Shown: piece by piece, positions 1 through 15,000 of the stretch | How the letters are laid out: every line of letters starts with the position of its first letter | How positions within the stretch are numbered: the stretch's first letter is position 1 | Assembly (NCBI RefSeq): GCF_932274485.2 | Contig: NC_065884.2 | Span: forward strand, 58,528,546 to 58,592,545 | DNA length: 64,000 nucleotides | From: Patella vulgata | Lineage: Eukaryota; Mollusca; Gastropoda; Patellidae | Direction of reading: 5' to 3' | Translations under genes and position numbers: made by a program | Notes under the pieces: generated by a model | Databases searched by the model: none | What the model was told of the DNA's origin: nothing | The model's input: only the letters and a program-made list of their open reading frames with translations

Positions 1-3000
1 CCCGTTAAATGAGATAGATGTAAGTATTACCTGTATTTGGTGAAGTTGGTGTCTCAACTTCTTCCTCCTCGTCATCATTAACGAAAGCTGGTGGTAGATG
101 TAAATAATATAATAACTTTAATCTCTGAGCTACGCTACCTTTACACATTATACCCATTATATGTACAAACTCTTTAAAATTGATCATGTTATCTTTATTC
201 TCATCAAGATACTGAAAAAACAAAAGTAGATGCATGTCATCCCTGTTTATATGAAATGAAATGGGGTTTGCCATCCTACTGTTCTAATGAAGAGAGGCAT
301 AGGCCATACAGTGTGCTATGAGGGAAATTTTGCTCAGAAACGTGGCGCTACAGCCTCCTATTCTTTGGAATTCCAAATGCCAAGGGATCTTTTACGTGCA
401 CACCAATGTGTCAACAGGAACTCAGTTTTTCATTCTATCCAAACGACTATATGTTGTTCCTTGCCAGACCCTTTGTCCTGCATGTACATATTGGCATGAA
501 AGTATAAGAAACCTTGGCTGTTGGAATTCAATATAAGAGTAGACTGTAGCGCCGCTGGTTTGTCTAATTGGGGTTGTTTGCATGTAGTGGTTATTCTGAA
601 CTTAAACACACATTATGCAAGATCTAAATCTGCCTATTGCAGATCTTTCTTTAATTAACTTATCCAGGCCATAATCAACTCTTGATGCCATCGGATTTCC
701 CCGATATTAAATAGATTAGAACAGTTCAGCCATATTTTGATTTAAGCTAAAAATGAAGGAGCGAAAAATTATTGCACACGTCTTGTCAAACCTTCAAAGG
801 CTAATATCTTCACTCGCAATAGAGTAATTGGAATGAAATTTTCAAATTATTCATTTTACATTATCTATTTTTGAACTATTATAGCAAGAATGGCTAGCTC
901 GTTATCTAAATCTTACATAATGTATCTTTAATATTATATACAATTATCATTTTATCCAAGGCAACAGGAGATTTTTATATATATCTTTTGCAACACTAAC
1001 GTTTTTCCAAATGGACTAGCCAAGATAATGTACAAAACAGAAACTTACCCTGAAAGCTCTAAGGGAGAGAACTCCAGCATGTAAACCAGTTGCCCATGGT
1101 GATAGAGACAGAAACATTGTTTTAAACTGATCATAATCAACTTTATATTGTTCATAATATGGTCGTGATGGATCAAATTTATCAGCTGTATCAACTGGTT
1201 GTTGACTTGTTCTCCAATAACATGATGTTAAATATTCCTCCTGTTCAAATAGTCACATAATAAATAGTAAAGGGAGAAAGAGAGAGAGAGACTGAGGTTT
1301 AACAACCACTCGACAAAAACTAGGTCATTTTGGGACTAACACATGGTTCAATTTTATTTCAAAAATTCGCTTGCACGTAGGGGTCTTTAGAAGTGGGTGG
1401 AAACCAGAGGACCAACAAGGTTGGATAGGCAACACGTCTCCTTGTCACACACAACCGGAAATCGTAACCATGCCAGTTGACTCAATGATACAGACCTTAT
1501 GATACAACGCGCACGCATAACCATGTGGCCATCTAAGCCCCCAAATGTAAAGGGAACAATCAGACTGAATGCATTACATTAAATGTAAGATACATCATTT
1601 TTTTTAAGTCATTGTGTTATCAGGTAGCTGTGTGTTGATTTCATAAAATTTGAGCCTTTGGCATTAAATATTAGCACTTCTTTACATCTAGATATCTTGA
1701 TGCAAAGAACCCAAGGTAAAGACTGCAAAAACGCCAGGGACCCAAGGGGTTAAAATTCCATACTAACACTTATACTATTTTAACATGTTAATTAGGAGGT
1801 GTATCTCATTGTCTCATGTCCTGACTTTAGTTTGCACTGGTTGGTTGTATCTAATTTATGTCCAGACGTACCTGGTACAGAGACTGCGAAATGTTCAGGT
1901 ATTCAGCACTCAAAGGGTTACAATATTTAGTTACTTGAAATTGCTCTTAGTATTTTAAAACAAAAGTAAAAACCTTCAATGCTTGGAGGGGTATCTTATT
2001 GTTTCATACACTTGTAACACATCTCTGTGTTAAATGGGGATAAAAATATCATAATCTTCATACTATTCTGAACTTCTAACTTGATTTATTTTTTAATCTA
2101 TATGCTTTTGATTATACAAATGTAAAAGTGTTTAAAAACTTACCTTAAATAAAATATAGAGATCATCCAGTTCTTTACCTTTACATAATGTATCTGATGC
2201 AACACTTCTTAATACATTACGCTTTGTACTGTCTTCAATAGTCTGGATAACAAAAAAATATATAAAACTCAGTTATTTTGTGTTACATGTAAATAGCCCA
2301 GAAATTGATTGCATATACCTATATCCTATTTTGATCCCAAAAAAAGACAACTGAAATCATTTAAACATATTCATAAACCTACCCTACCTGGAGAATTCAT
2401 AATCTGTATTATAAACATAACCTACCCAAATAACTCGTAATCTTTATCAAAAGTAAAATCTATCTTACCCGAACAACTCATAATCTGTATTGTAAGCATA
2501 ACCTACCTAAACAACTCACAATCTGCATTGTAACCTTAACCTACCTGAACAACTCATAATCTAAATTGTAAGCATAACCTACCTGAACAACTCGTAATCT
2601 GTATTGTAATCGTAATTTATCCACCACCTGATTACTGATATTACCAAATAATCTATAACTTTGTTCTATTAAACCAGTCACATCTACAGATGACTACAAT
2701 GAAATATAAACATAATGATGATAACACAGACAAACTACATGGGGTTTTATTCAGACATCCTGAATAAAAATATTGTTTTAAAAAACCTTACATGTTCTGA
2801 GAATATCATAGTGTCTCATCAACACAATACTTCAGTCAGGTTATCTGAATCTACAATGTATGTGTATTTATTTTGTGACTGTCATTTGTGGGATTGTGAT
2901 TGGAGGCTACACTAGGGTTGTCCAGAGGCTGAAATCAGGGGTTTAAGGAAGCTAGAGTCTGGGCATTACATCCTGGATGCACTGCACTCCCAGTTCCTGT

Positions 3001-6000
3001 TATACTACTTCCTGTAGTCAAAGGGCTGTACCAGCACACAGAGAGAGACACACAAAGAGAGAGAGACAGGGAGACAGATAGAAAGATGGGGTTTAACATC
3101 CACTCAACATAAACTAGGTCATTTCGTCGGGACTAACATAGGGTTCAATTTTATTTCAATAATTCGCTTGCACGTAAGGGTCTTTAGCAGTGGGAGGAAA
3201 CCGTAGGACCTGGAGAAAACCCATGAAGTTGGACAGGCCACCCTACTCCTTGTCACGTACAACCTGAGACTTGAAACCACGCCAGTTGACTCAATGACAG
3301 ACCTTATGATACAGAGTCAAACACTGAGTCTGAAGTTGCTATCTTAGCACACGTTCATCCTTTTATTGTCTTGCAAGTTTAATATATAATTTTTGCTACA
3401 TTAAAATTTATCAGCTGCCAAAAAAGTATTTCCTTGTATTTGACAACAAATGTATTTGATAACAAATGTAGTTTCAGTTACTTTAGATATGTTTTCCAAA
3501 AGATGTCTAAGTATTTGGGTTGTTGTGAGTGTCAAGGTAATATATTGTTAAATCTAGTTTGTGTACCTGTACATCTCCACTAGGTGTTAAAGATGATATA
3601 TGTTTAACTGTTGGTATAGTCGAATCTTCATTAGTTATATTCTCTAAATATTTACATAATATAGTCATAGCTTCACCATCTTCATTACATGCTAATAACT
3701 GATCACTCTTCTCATCTAATATAGCTAATGCTATTTGGAACATTACCTATAATAAATATAGCAAATAATAACTAGTCACTTTAGCTAATGCTATTTGGAA
3801 CATTACCTATAATAAATATAGCAAATAATAACTCGTCACTTTAGCTAATGCTATTTGGAACATTACCTATAATAAATATAGCAAATAATAACTAGTCACT
3901 TTAGCTAATGCTATCTGGAACATTACCTATAAATATAGCAAATAATAACTGTTCACTTTAGCTAATGCTATCTGGAACATAACCTATAATAAATATAGCA
4001 AATAATAACTGGTCACTCTTCTCATCTAATATAGAGAGGGAGAGGGGTTTTACATAGGCTAAGCCTGTTCCCCAATTACATACAGCCATCCAGAATAAAA
4101 ATATTGTTTTAAAAAAATCTAATATAGCTAATACCATCTGGAACATTACCTATACATACAGTCAGTCAATAAAATATAAAGCTACCATAATAACAATTCA
4201 GCATCATCTATTCAAAGAGTCACCAACAATCACTCTAACTGAACTACTTTTGTTTCAACATATTTTCAACATAATATAACTTCTTACATTTCTGCTTTTT
4301 TACTATTACTATTATCTTTACTATTATCTATTTACTATTTTACTATTTTACTATTATCTTTATTTTGAATTTTTGTGGGATCTTCAACATTTTGCCAATG
4401 GTATACACGGAATTAACCTGCTTTTCTCCCCATTCAAATGATGAGAAGCTTTTTCTAGCAAGGTGTTTCGCCCTCAAAAGGGAAAACCTGACTCCAAACT
4501 CCTGAGCATTTTTCGAATTAAGGATCTTATGGTTAGTGAGCAGCATCCTACGAACAGGATCACTGTGGCTCTGCACAATATCAATAAATACAATGAAGAA
4601 GAATAATAAAGTTTACCTTAGCTCCATTGTAGAAGAAACAATCTAAAATATTTACAGCACAGCTAAATGGCATAACACTACAAGATATAAAATAAATTAT
4701 TTTCAAAGTCGATGATTTCTCTTTCTTGTGAGATATGAAAGGGTGGAGCTCACCTCCTCTTGATAATAATCATTATAGAAAACTTATATAGTTGTCACCC
4801 AATTATTTTAATATTAAAAACAGATATTCCATTTCTAAAAGCACACGTCAGACTTAAGTATATTCTATAACACAAGTCTATTGATCTTCAGATACGCTTC
4901 ATTGAAATGAGGTCTTGGGTCTAAAATCACATGCCTCAAATAGTTATTTTTTTCTATGTGCATTACTTGGAAGGCGAATTTGGTTAGGACAGCATAATAG
5001 CATTTCTGCCTACTCATCAATTTGCAGCTGTGAAGTTCTCTTTTACATGCACTACAGTTTTTACACAGGTCAGTCTACTACAGGATCCAGTGCCCTTACG
5101 GCTAGACAACCACCCCCTACCTAAATATGGAGGAAATAATATACCCAAAATACATCTCGATATCACAGTGAAGTGAACCCCTACAATAATTTTAACTTTA
5201 TATATATTTACCTGAGGAAGATAGTCAGAAACCATGATAAAGATATCATACTGAGTAAACCCAGGGTCTCTAATTTATCATGCATACTAGGTAAATACGT
5301 CCTAATTAAATCTTCAAATACACCTAGAAATATAAAACATCAATAGTTCAATCTTAGTCTTAAAGATTCTCAAATACGTCCTTATTAAATCTAGAAATAC
5401 ACCTAAATATATAAAACACCAATAAATATTAGTTTAATCTTAGTCTTAAAGATTCTTAAATACATCCTGAATAAATCTTGAAATACACCTAGAAATATAA
5501 AACACCAATAAATATTAGTTAAATCTTAGTCAGGTATCTTAATGCCTTCAGTTCTATGCTCTTGTTTCTTCACGTCTTCATTTTATACGCCACATCATCC
5601 CAAAATCAACATTACAACTAATTACAGATCTTTTGTTGAAATGCATTCCATGGTAGAAATATAGTAATATCAATTTTGAATATTTCCAAAGAGAAACTGA
5701 GTCTTGCAACTAAACTATTGTCAAATGATCACATTTTATACAGATTTAATGCAAACATTTTTATTAAAACTTTCTATATAGGGAGTCAGTCAGCAGTATT
5801 AAAACTTAGTGGTTTATACTTACTTTGAACACTGTACCCTAGTTGAATGGGAACATTACCCAAGTTAATGGGAATATGAACAATTTACCCAAGTAAGCTG
5901 GTAATGGGAACACTTTACCCACATTAGTTGCCAATGGAAACACTTTATTTTATACTTACTTTGATCTATAAGAGCTCCTACAACTTTAGTATTATAATAA

Positions 6001-9000
6001 TCTGGTAATAATCTTTCACATATCGCTGTTAGTAACCAGAAGGCTTCTTCCTCACTGGTATACAATAATAATACACTTGTTACTATATTCATAGCTTGAC
6101 AATAACCTACACAAATATACAAATACATTCATTCATTTTACTATTATATATATCAAAGTAAAGTCTGTGACAAATTAATTCCTTACTGAAAGTACAGTCG
6201 ATGGGTGAAAGAATCCCTGTACAATGCAAGCAAGATCAGATCTTAGTGATAGTGATGGGGACCGAAATAAATATTGCTTGGTGAATTTTACCTATGGGAA
6301 GAAAGTGAGGCATGGGGTTTAACATCCACTGTTCACTACAAATTAGGTCAGAGAAAATTTGAGATGTTTGGCAAGGAATCAAGAGCTAGTTACATACAAT
6401 GGCTGAATGTAATGTACAACTTGTTATGGATCTTAAGATTAGACCATCTGTCACTGAACAATCCTCATTGGTGGGAATAGATGGAATATTATTATAAACA
6501 AGCATTTAACATCAGCCTACCAATTAAAGATTATTGATAAACAAAACATCAGCCTTACCAATTAAAGGTGATTGACAAACAAAATATAAGGGAATACAAT
6601 TAAAAACGACTGATAACAGAATATAAGTGAATATAAATAGTCAAAAATCTGGTGAATAAAATTACCTATATTAGGATTCCTCCAAGCATAAGCTGTTAAA
6701 ACTCTTCTTAATGCACTTATACCCAAATCATTCTGAAATGCTGGATGTTCTGGTAAAGATCTGGAATAGTAGATAAATCATGCTTTATATATATATATGT
6801 ACATGTTGATCAAGTTCCTGTCTGTATGAGGATGATATTAATGTAATTAAAAATAATGATACTGAGCTGAAAAACATCAGAAATTCAAACAAAGTGTTGT
6901 TTTATATTGCAAATATCTTATAATTGTTTTATTTCCACTCTAATATAAATGAAATGAAATGCTGTTTATAGTCTGGACGCCAGGGCCGAGAACCCACTTT
7001 TGTTTGATATATAATGTTTCTCGGTGGATTATTGTTGGGTAGGGTCCCCTTGATTTTTCCAGGGTGGGTGTGGTCGTGTCACCATTGGGGAAAATTAAAT
7101 ATTCAAGATGGCGGCCAAAAGTTGTGAGAAAAATACAAAGAAATCATTTTTCACCATCCTAGGTCGTGTAATATATCGTTTTATATGTTTTTGGGGTCGC
7201 TGAACACGATGGTGAAAAATAATTTTTGTATATTTTTCCCACCATTTTGGGCCGCCATCTTGAATATTTTATTTTCCCCAAAGGTGATACGACCACACCA
7301 ACCCTGGAAAAATCAAGGGGACCCTACCCAACAATAATCCACCGAGAAACATTATATATCAGGCAAAAGTGGGTTCAGTGATAATTTGGCATTTGACGTT
7401 CCCGACTATTAATGTTCTACTTTTCTACACCAATTAGGTGTATGCCATCCATTATGAGGGTATTTTCTGCTTCATCTTTATTGAATTCCAACCGTCAAGT
7501 AAACAGGTGGAGATCTGCTTTTTATCCCATCTGAATGACTACATGCCTTTTCCTTGCCCTGCCCTCAAACCAGGTTGTAAAATCCAGGGGAACTTTCTCA
7601 GTCAACACCGGGATCGAACCCATGACTTCCTGGTTAGTGAGTCATCACCTTACTCACCTATGTAGATCTCTTTCTATTTCTTCTGTAGCTATAGAAGATT
7701 TACCCAAACTTTCTTGTACAATTTTACCATAGTAACCCTCGTTAGACGCCATCTACAATATATGTACAATTATAATCTCATTATCTTTCATCCAAAAACT
7801 ACATGAAAACATAAGTTAGAAAAGATTCACGATTATAAATAGTCAGAATTAGCTACATTTTCTTTTAACAGAACTATCTTAATGGATATGGGTTATCCAA
7901 TTTAAAAAAAACCCAAGAGGACGGGAATGTCACTTCTTATAAAATATGTGTACTTGTTAACTTCTGTACCAACAGATTGTTTTTATTATTATTAGTCTGT
8001 AAATAATTTCAGGAAGCGACTACCGATCCCCCTTCGCCCTAGTTTTAATTGAGAAATCTGAACAAACCTCATTAACTGCCCCTGAGAAGACCATCCACAT
8101 TCCACCTCTATATTTATCAGGAATGCCTTTTAATACTAGTTCTTGTGTTCGATGGGTTCGATACATACACATTCCCCTGTAACAAAAACAAATGGATGTT
8201 AAACCAAAATTACAGTTTTACATTCTCTAATTAGCTAGTATTCTTCTAAAAAAAAAAACACTGCTTATAAATAATAATTTATTGGCCTAACTCTATCATT
8301 TTAAAAAGCAACTGCCATAATATTTAAAGGATTTGTCCCAGATTTCATAGGGTAGTCTTCCTGTTAATAAAAGTATACAGATTATTCACCAATATGTGAT
8401 GAAAGAGGATGAAAGAGGACAAATAGCTTGTCTGATAAATGTTATTGATGGTCTTTCACACAGAAATGCATGAAATTGTAAAATCTTGTCTGTATATTAT
8501 CATTTTGACATACTTCATTCTTACTTGTATCCTTATAATCCAGTTTATATTAATGAACCGTGTAGCACTTGGATGCCTGAAACTACTGCTCCTTTTAGTG
8601 GCTCAGACCATCCTCAGTCCTATGCATATAGCTGTGAACAAGTTCTACTGTGTACTACTAGTTCTATGACTCGATTGTTTGAAGTGGTCCAGTAAGCAGT
8701 AGTTTTGGGAGATTTTAAAAATAACTACAAAACTCTTATCTTTTCAGGGAACCAGGGTAATTAGTATTTATACATACAAAGTGCTAAAAATATTAAAACT
8801 TACTTTCCATACTCTGCAAAGTGAACGTCCCATAAGTGCATTTTAACTGTTTCTTTTGGCGAAAGATCGTCTGATTCTCGTCTACAGAATAAACTAATCA
8901 AAGCTGGTTGAAATTTAATCTGTTCTTCACTATCGTCACTCTGACTTATAGTTCGACTAAAATAAATAATACAAATAACACAATTATCAAGAAATAAAAA

Positions 9001-12000
9001 TATGCATATGTAATTGTTTAATTAATGATTTTGGAAAAATATAAATATGATCTTTTGCATATTCCTGACAATTTTTCATGGCTTAATTTATTCAGATTGT
9101 CAAAAGTAGATAATCTCATGACTTATAGGTGGCGCTGACTCGTTTATATAGTCTGCAGTGTATGCTGAATTTTGCAAAAGTTTCAAAAAATAAATGAAAT
9201 GAAATGGAGTTTAACGTCCTACTGTTCTGCTCCTAACCTGGGCTAATGAAGACGGGCATACGCCATACAGTGTGCTATGAGGGAAATTTTGCCCGGACAG
9301 CGGCACTACGGCCTACTCTTATATCGAATTCCAACTGCCAAGGGATCTTTTACGTGCACGCCAATGTGTACACGGGACCTCGGTTTTTCTTCCCATCCGA
9401 ACGACTAGACAGCTTTCCTTGTCAGCCCCTCCGTCCTGCATCACTGACAAGGGAGAACCACGCCGGAAAATCTGGATGGACTTTCTCGGTCAATGCAGGG
9501 ATCGAACACCCGACCTCCAGGCTAGCGAGCTAGCGTCTTACCCACTTAGCCACGTGATCCCCGCATAAGTTTCAATTCACCATATCTTTGTAAATACTAA
9601 TTTGAACTTAGCCACTTTTGGACTTATATTTAATATTCAGAATACTGTAGTTTGCAAGCAATTCAAACTCACTCAAATAACAAATAATGGCTTTAATAGA
9701 ATATTTTGGGCAAAAAGATGCAACTTGTTTTGGCAATTGTTGCCTTTTAAATGCTGTTATAAGAACAATACACAAAGGGCGGAAACATATCTATATTCAT
9801 CAAGTTGTCCTACTTCGCTTTGTTTTTACACAATTATCAGCCTTTTGTGAACTATAAGCCTCCTTTTCGATTAAAACTGAGGCTTATTCAAAACTCAATT
9901 CTCCACAAAAAAATCCACAGTGACTGCAATTATTTCAGAACTGAGAGGAAAATATGATTTTTGAACACAGGAGGTGCACTATATGATAAGTGAATAAGAA
10001 AACCTTTAAGATATAAAAAAAAGTGAAAGTACAAAAAACAATTTATTGGTTGCCTGGTGTAGTTCTTATGTTCATCACTGATAAAAATGAAATGGAACAT
10101 TTACCATTTAGATTCAGGTTGTCTGAAGAGAAAATCTGATATTCTTTCTAAAATAAAATCTCGATCACTGAACTGGGCAAATGTAAAACTCATCTGAAAC
10201 AAAAACATGACAGGATATGTGAACATTAATAGTTGAATCAAGGAGGATATCAAAATTATACAGTTCAACCAAATCCCCCAGCTATGTGATTTTTACTGCA
10301 AGAACTTCACTTTTCCACAAAGCAAGTCGATTCTTTTCCCTATGGGTTCTTTGCTATCTGGATTGACAATACCAAACATCAATCAGTTGGACCTCTTGTT
10401 TCAACATGGCTTTATTATGATAAACGGAAAAGATGGTCAGTTCTCGTGACAACGAATTTTAATATCATGTTTTTTAAAGTGACTTTTTATTATATACAAG
10501 AATTTTTTTATGTTTTTACCCTTTGTTTTACTCCTTTATACATAAATAATCTTAATCAAATCAACCTGTCCATAATGTCATGTACTGGATGTTAAATTTG
10601 TAATAAATAACAACATCCATGCTAACTTTTCTGCATTTGATCAGTGGCTAATAGCTCAATCATCAATCCCAGTCTTTTACCTTTATTAGGTATATTAGGG
10701 TCCTTAGGACACAGGGCGTGTGCCACAACTTTTTACACAATTCTTCGATTAACTTTAACATTGGTCATCTTAAAAGCCATTTTGATCAACAACAAGATAC
10801 AAGTACATCAACTCATTGCAAGATGACACCTAAATACATTCCCAGACCCCTAAGCATTCTTGTTTGAGAAACACTAATTTAGGAGAAAACACAACAAGAC
10901 TGTAGCATGCTATGGTAAGTTTTGATTATTTGATATGATTGACAGAAAGTTAGTTGATGTCATATATTTTTACCCACCTTTCCTTTAGTAGTGACTAGTA
11001 CAGCATTATATATCAGATTACCAGAAGCAGAGTTATCTACCTTTTCTACTACCTGTATATCACGTAATGGTATTATAACTGTTACTAAATCTCTCACCTA
11101 TAAATACATAAATAGTACCCCAAAATAGAAGATAGGTCTCGATTAACTGGATCTACCAAAAACAATATTTATCATCAGAGTAACTTGATTACCAGAAAGT
11201 AAGCTGAATATATTTAACTGTACTTCTTGTGTTTTAATGTTAAATTCTTAGAAAAAAATGAACTCCAATAGTTCAATTTCAATACCCATCAGTCAAGGAT
11301 GGCAAATATGACTGAAGCATAAGATCTGGCCCCCGAGTTCACAAAGTATTCTCAGACTTAAATTAAGAATTTTCTCAACTTTCAATCATTGTTTATGAGA
11401 AATATATTTGATCCAGAAACACACAACTTTGGACATAGTTTCTTATTGATGTATTTATTAGGGGTAATATTTTAGTTCAAATAAGCAAACAATTTTGAGT
11501 AAATTCTTAACCTAAGCCTGAGAATGCTTTGCAAACTCTGGGGATGATTCCGTGAGATTATATGAGATTCAAGCTGATTTTCTTTTTGAGTATTCAACCG
11601 GAATTGGGTTGTTTTAGTATATCAGATTATATTTTGATTGAAATTGTACCTATAAGTTTACCCTGCTGGCGAAACAGATGTGTTTTAGTATATCAGACTA
11701 TATTTTGATTGAAATTATACCAATAATCTTACCCTGCTGGCGAAACAGATAAAGTTAGAAGATAGATATAATCGACCATTAACATGTTGTTTATTATATG
11801 GTGTCCATAATGTACATTCTTCATCACCATCTAATTTCTCATGTACAGGTAACTGGAACGCTTGTCTACAATACAATAATATAGTTCATATCATGGTTGA
11901 TGACTCAGGGAGTGCTCGATTATCAGTCCGGAACATGGGGTTTAACATCCTACTATTCTGCTCCTAAACTGGGCTAATGAAGACGGATTGACAGAAATGC

Positions 12001-15000
12001 AATCAAGTGATATGGAATTCAGCCATGTTACAGTTCTGTCAGTCCTGACAACGGAGGGGGTGTGACATAATTAAACACAACAAATATGTTTCAGCTGATA
12101 TGTTGTTATGGATTTGACTCATGCTGGGTAGTCTAAAATCCCCCTTTTCACTTGATTGTCATTATTTGTGGGATTGCAGGAATTCAATTTCAGAACGTTC
12201 AATTGAGTATCCCCATAGAGAAAAGCAAGGGAGTTAATTAATCATGTAAAAAAAATGGAGTTTTAAAGTCCTTTTGCTCTGCACTAAACAGGGCTAATGA
12301 AGATGGGTATTTGTCATGCACTGTGCTATGAGGGAAATTTTTCCCAGGCAGCAAGGTTTCCACCTACTCTTAATGGAATTCCAACTGTCAAGAGATCTTG
12401 TATGTGTATGCTAACACATACAAATAATAGTAGTAGAGTCACCTATTCAGACAAAAATATACACACCTGAATGCTTCACTTCTGGCTCGTGCATCTAAAT
12501 CTCTTTTTAACGATGACATCTTCTTCGAGGTCTTTTTTCTGCAGGAAAACATTAAAATCTGCATTATTTCAATTAATTATTGTAGCGAATTTCCATCAAT
12601 GATCTACATCATTAAATCTTCTTTCAAAATATTTACCCGATTTTCAAATGAAAACAATTCAGTGACAGTTTTTAGAAATCAAAATGATTAAATCTCTTTA
12701 ATATCATCATTATTTCAATTAATTATTGTAGCAAATTTCCATCCAGGATCTGCAATCCTGAAGATTCTTTCAAGATATTTACCGGTACCCAATTTCAATG
12801 GCAGTTTTTAGAAATTTCAATGATCAGGTTTCTTTAAATTAAGTTTGATCTGATGGTTAATTTGTTTGGTTAGGTGTATAATGGTGAGATAAAACTAATT
12901 TTGTGTTCCACTATTGACAATTTAAAACCGAATTCCACTTAATATTTCGAAACTTAATTTTTCATTGAGTTCTATTTTTGAATAATCTCCTACTCTTACT
13001 TGGTTCTAAATGAAATCATTTTATCTTCTTCAAATCCTCCTTCTTGCATTAACCTGTAAGAAACAGAATCATTAAAAATTTCAATTCAATATCTAAAAAT
13101 ATATTTTTTAAACAAATGTATACAAAAGCTTAATTTTTGATATAGGAAATTCTTATTTATTTTCAAGTAACATGGGAGACAAGTATACTGATGGATACTA
13201 TCCTTTCTGATGACAACATTAACTGCCAAGATGCACTACCAGTGTGTACACAGGTCCTTTATTTCTGTCCCATCCAAACTACTAGCAGATAAAATGAGGT
13301 ACTAGCAGGATACCCGGGCCCAAATCTGCTGAGGGGTCCAATTCGCCCAGGGTTCAAATTTGCCCAGGACCCAAAATCGATGGCCTAAACCATTCACAGG
13401 GTCATGCTGAGTAATTTGATATCACATATATGGGAGTGGAGCGTGGCGACGAAGCGTAATGGGTGAACATACATACAATATACACACATAAATACTTTCA
13501 TTTCATTTATAAACATGAAGTGGACCTATAATTTTTTAAAATTCTACTTGTCAGTGCTTTGATTCAAAGAGGACATTAATTAGAAATGAGTTTGGGCCCT
13601 AACTGATATGATAGAAGTTATATAACCTTATATGTATATTGATTTATTTGACAGAAAAGCAAGACATTATACACAATTTCATTTCTAATCATTTCCCAGT
13701 CCTGTAATAAAATTGAATGACAGGTAAGTCTGCTATATGTACTATATGTAACTTACTGTTTCATAGCCATATTAGCCAACTGTTCAATTAATCTGTAACT
13801 CTCACTACTGTGCATCACCATGGAGAAATAATGCTGTAATAAAATGTTTCAGTTACAATAGGAATTTAATAAAAATACCCAAATTGGCTGATGCTAATTT
13901 GATAAAGTTAGTGATAAAGGGAATTAGTAAAGGAAGAGAACACTTCTCCCACACTCTAGGTTTGTTTGTGAGAAATATGAGACAAGAGAAGCTTCAATAA
14001 GCATTAGTCAATAGGCACTCAATCCAATCTTGTCAGGAATTAGAGCAATCTATCATATATGGATATTTAATATCTACAGAAGAAGAACTTACAGATGCCT
14101 CTCTAGTTGATATTTTAACTGTATCAGGAAACAACATATTATTATCTCTCTCTAATTTCTGAAAAAGACAGAGATAGATTTCCAGGCAATTAAACAAACA
14201 CCCAAAGCAGCTGTATTATCTAAACAGTCCATAAAATTTGTAGCATTTCTATTTATTTTGTACATAATAGGAGTATTTACAAGATATTAAAAAAAACTGA
14301 TCGAGGGAAACATCCCAGTACCGGAATGTAATTATTAGAAATAATTAAAATTTGATAGGCTAGTAGGTCTTTTTTAACAAAAAATCAGCCAGTAATCAGA
14401 TAACTTTAGAGGTTTGAAATATCGGAGATCACTGAATATTTGCCCAATGAACAAAAACACTGTGTAAATAATAACTTCAGTCTCTAGAATATCTATAAGT
14501 GATCAAGGGAAATAACCGTTAAAATAATAATCAAAAATCACAGATATCTGTTATAAATTTACTTACAGTGATGTCTGTCCATCGTATAATAACCTTTGCT
14601 TCTCTTCCCAATAAAAATGAGTAAAAACACAGATGATTAATACTGAGATACATCCAACCCTGTCTTGGTACTTTCCCTTTCCAATAACTACACGAATAAT
14701 CTGTAAATCAAACACATATTAAACAATCACATCCACATCCACTGCAAACATTTCTTTAATTACAGAAGTTATACAGTCAAAGCGATGTATTATGGTCATA
14801 TAATGACTATTCATTATTCGCATACGTATTAGTACTTGCAGCATCGTAAAGTCTTAAGCGGGTATGTAGTTGCCTCCCTGTAAATGCACTCAAAGTTATG
14901 CTCAGTCAATTTTGGTTGTGTGCATGTCTAACATTATTGTCGACCGTTTTCACATTGAAGTCAGAAACTCGACAAGTTTATTTTGATGAGACAGCCTAAA

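Noticed and set aside
3958-4146. Separate small gene on the minus strand beginning [10 protein letters not shown]
   Set aside because: It is the translation of a duplicated TBC1D9 exon 22 edge plus an inserted element.
9246-9533. Repeated open frames of about 90 codons (also near 44756, 48793, 55294 and 57220) that look like a conserved protein family
   Set aside because: All are translations of the same V-SINE core; conservation reflects recent copies, not selection on protein.
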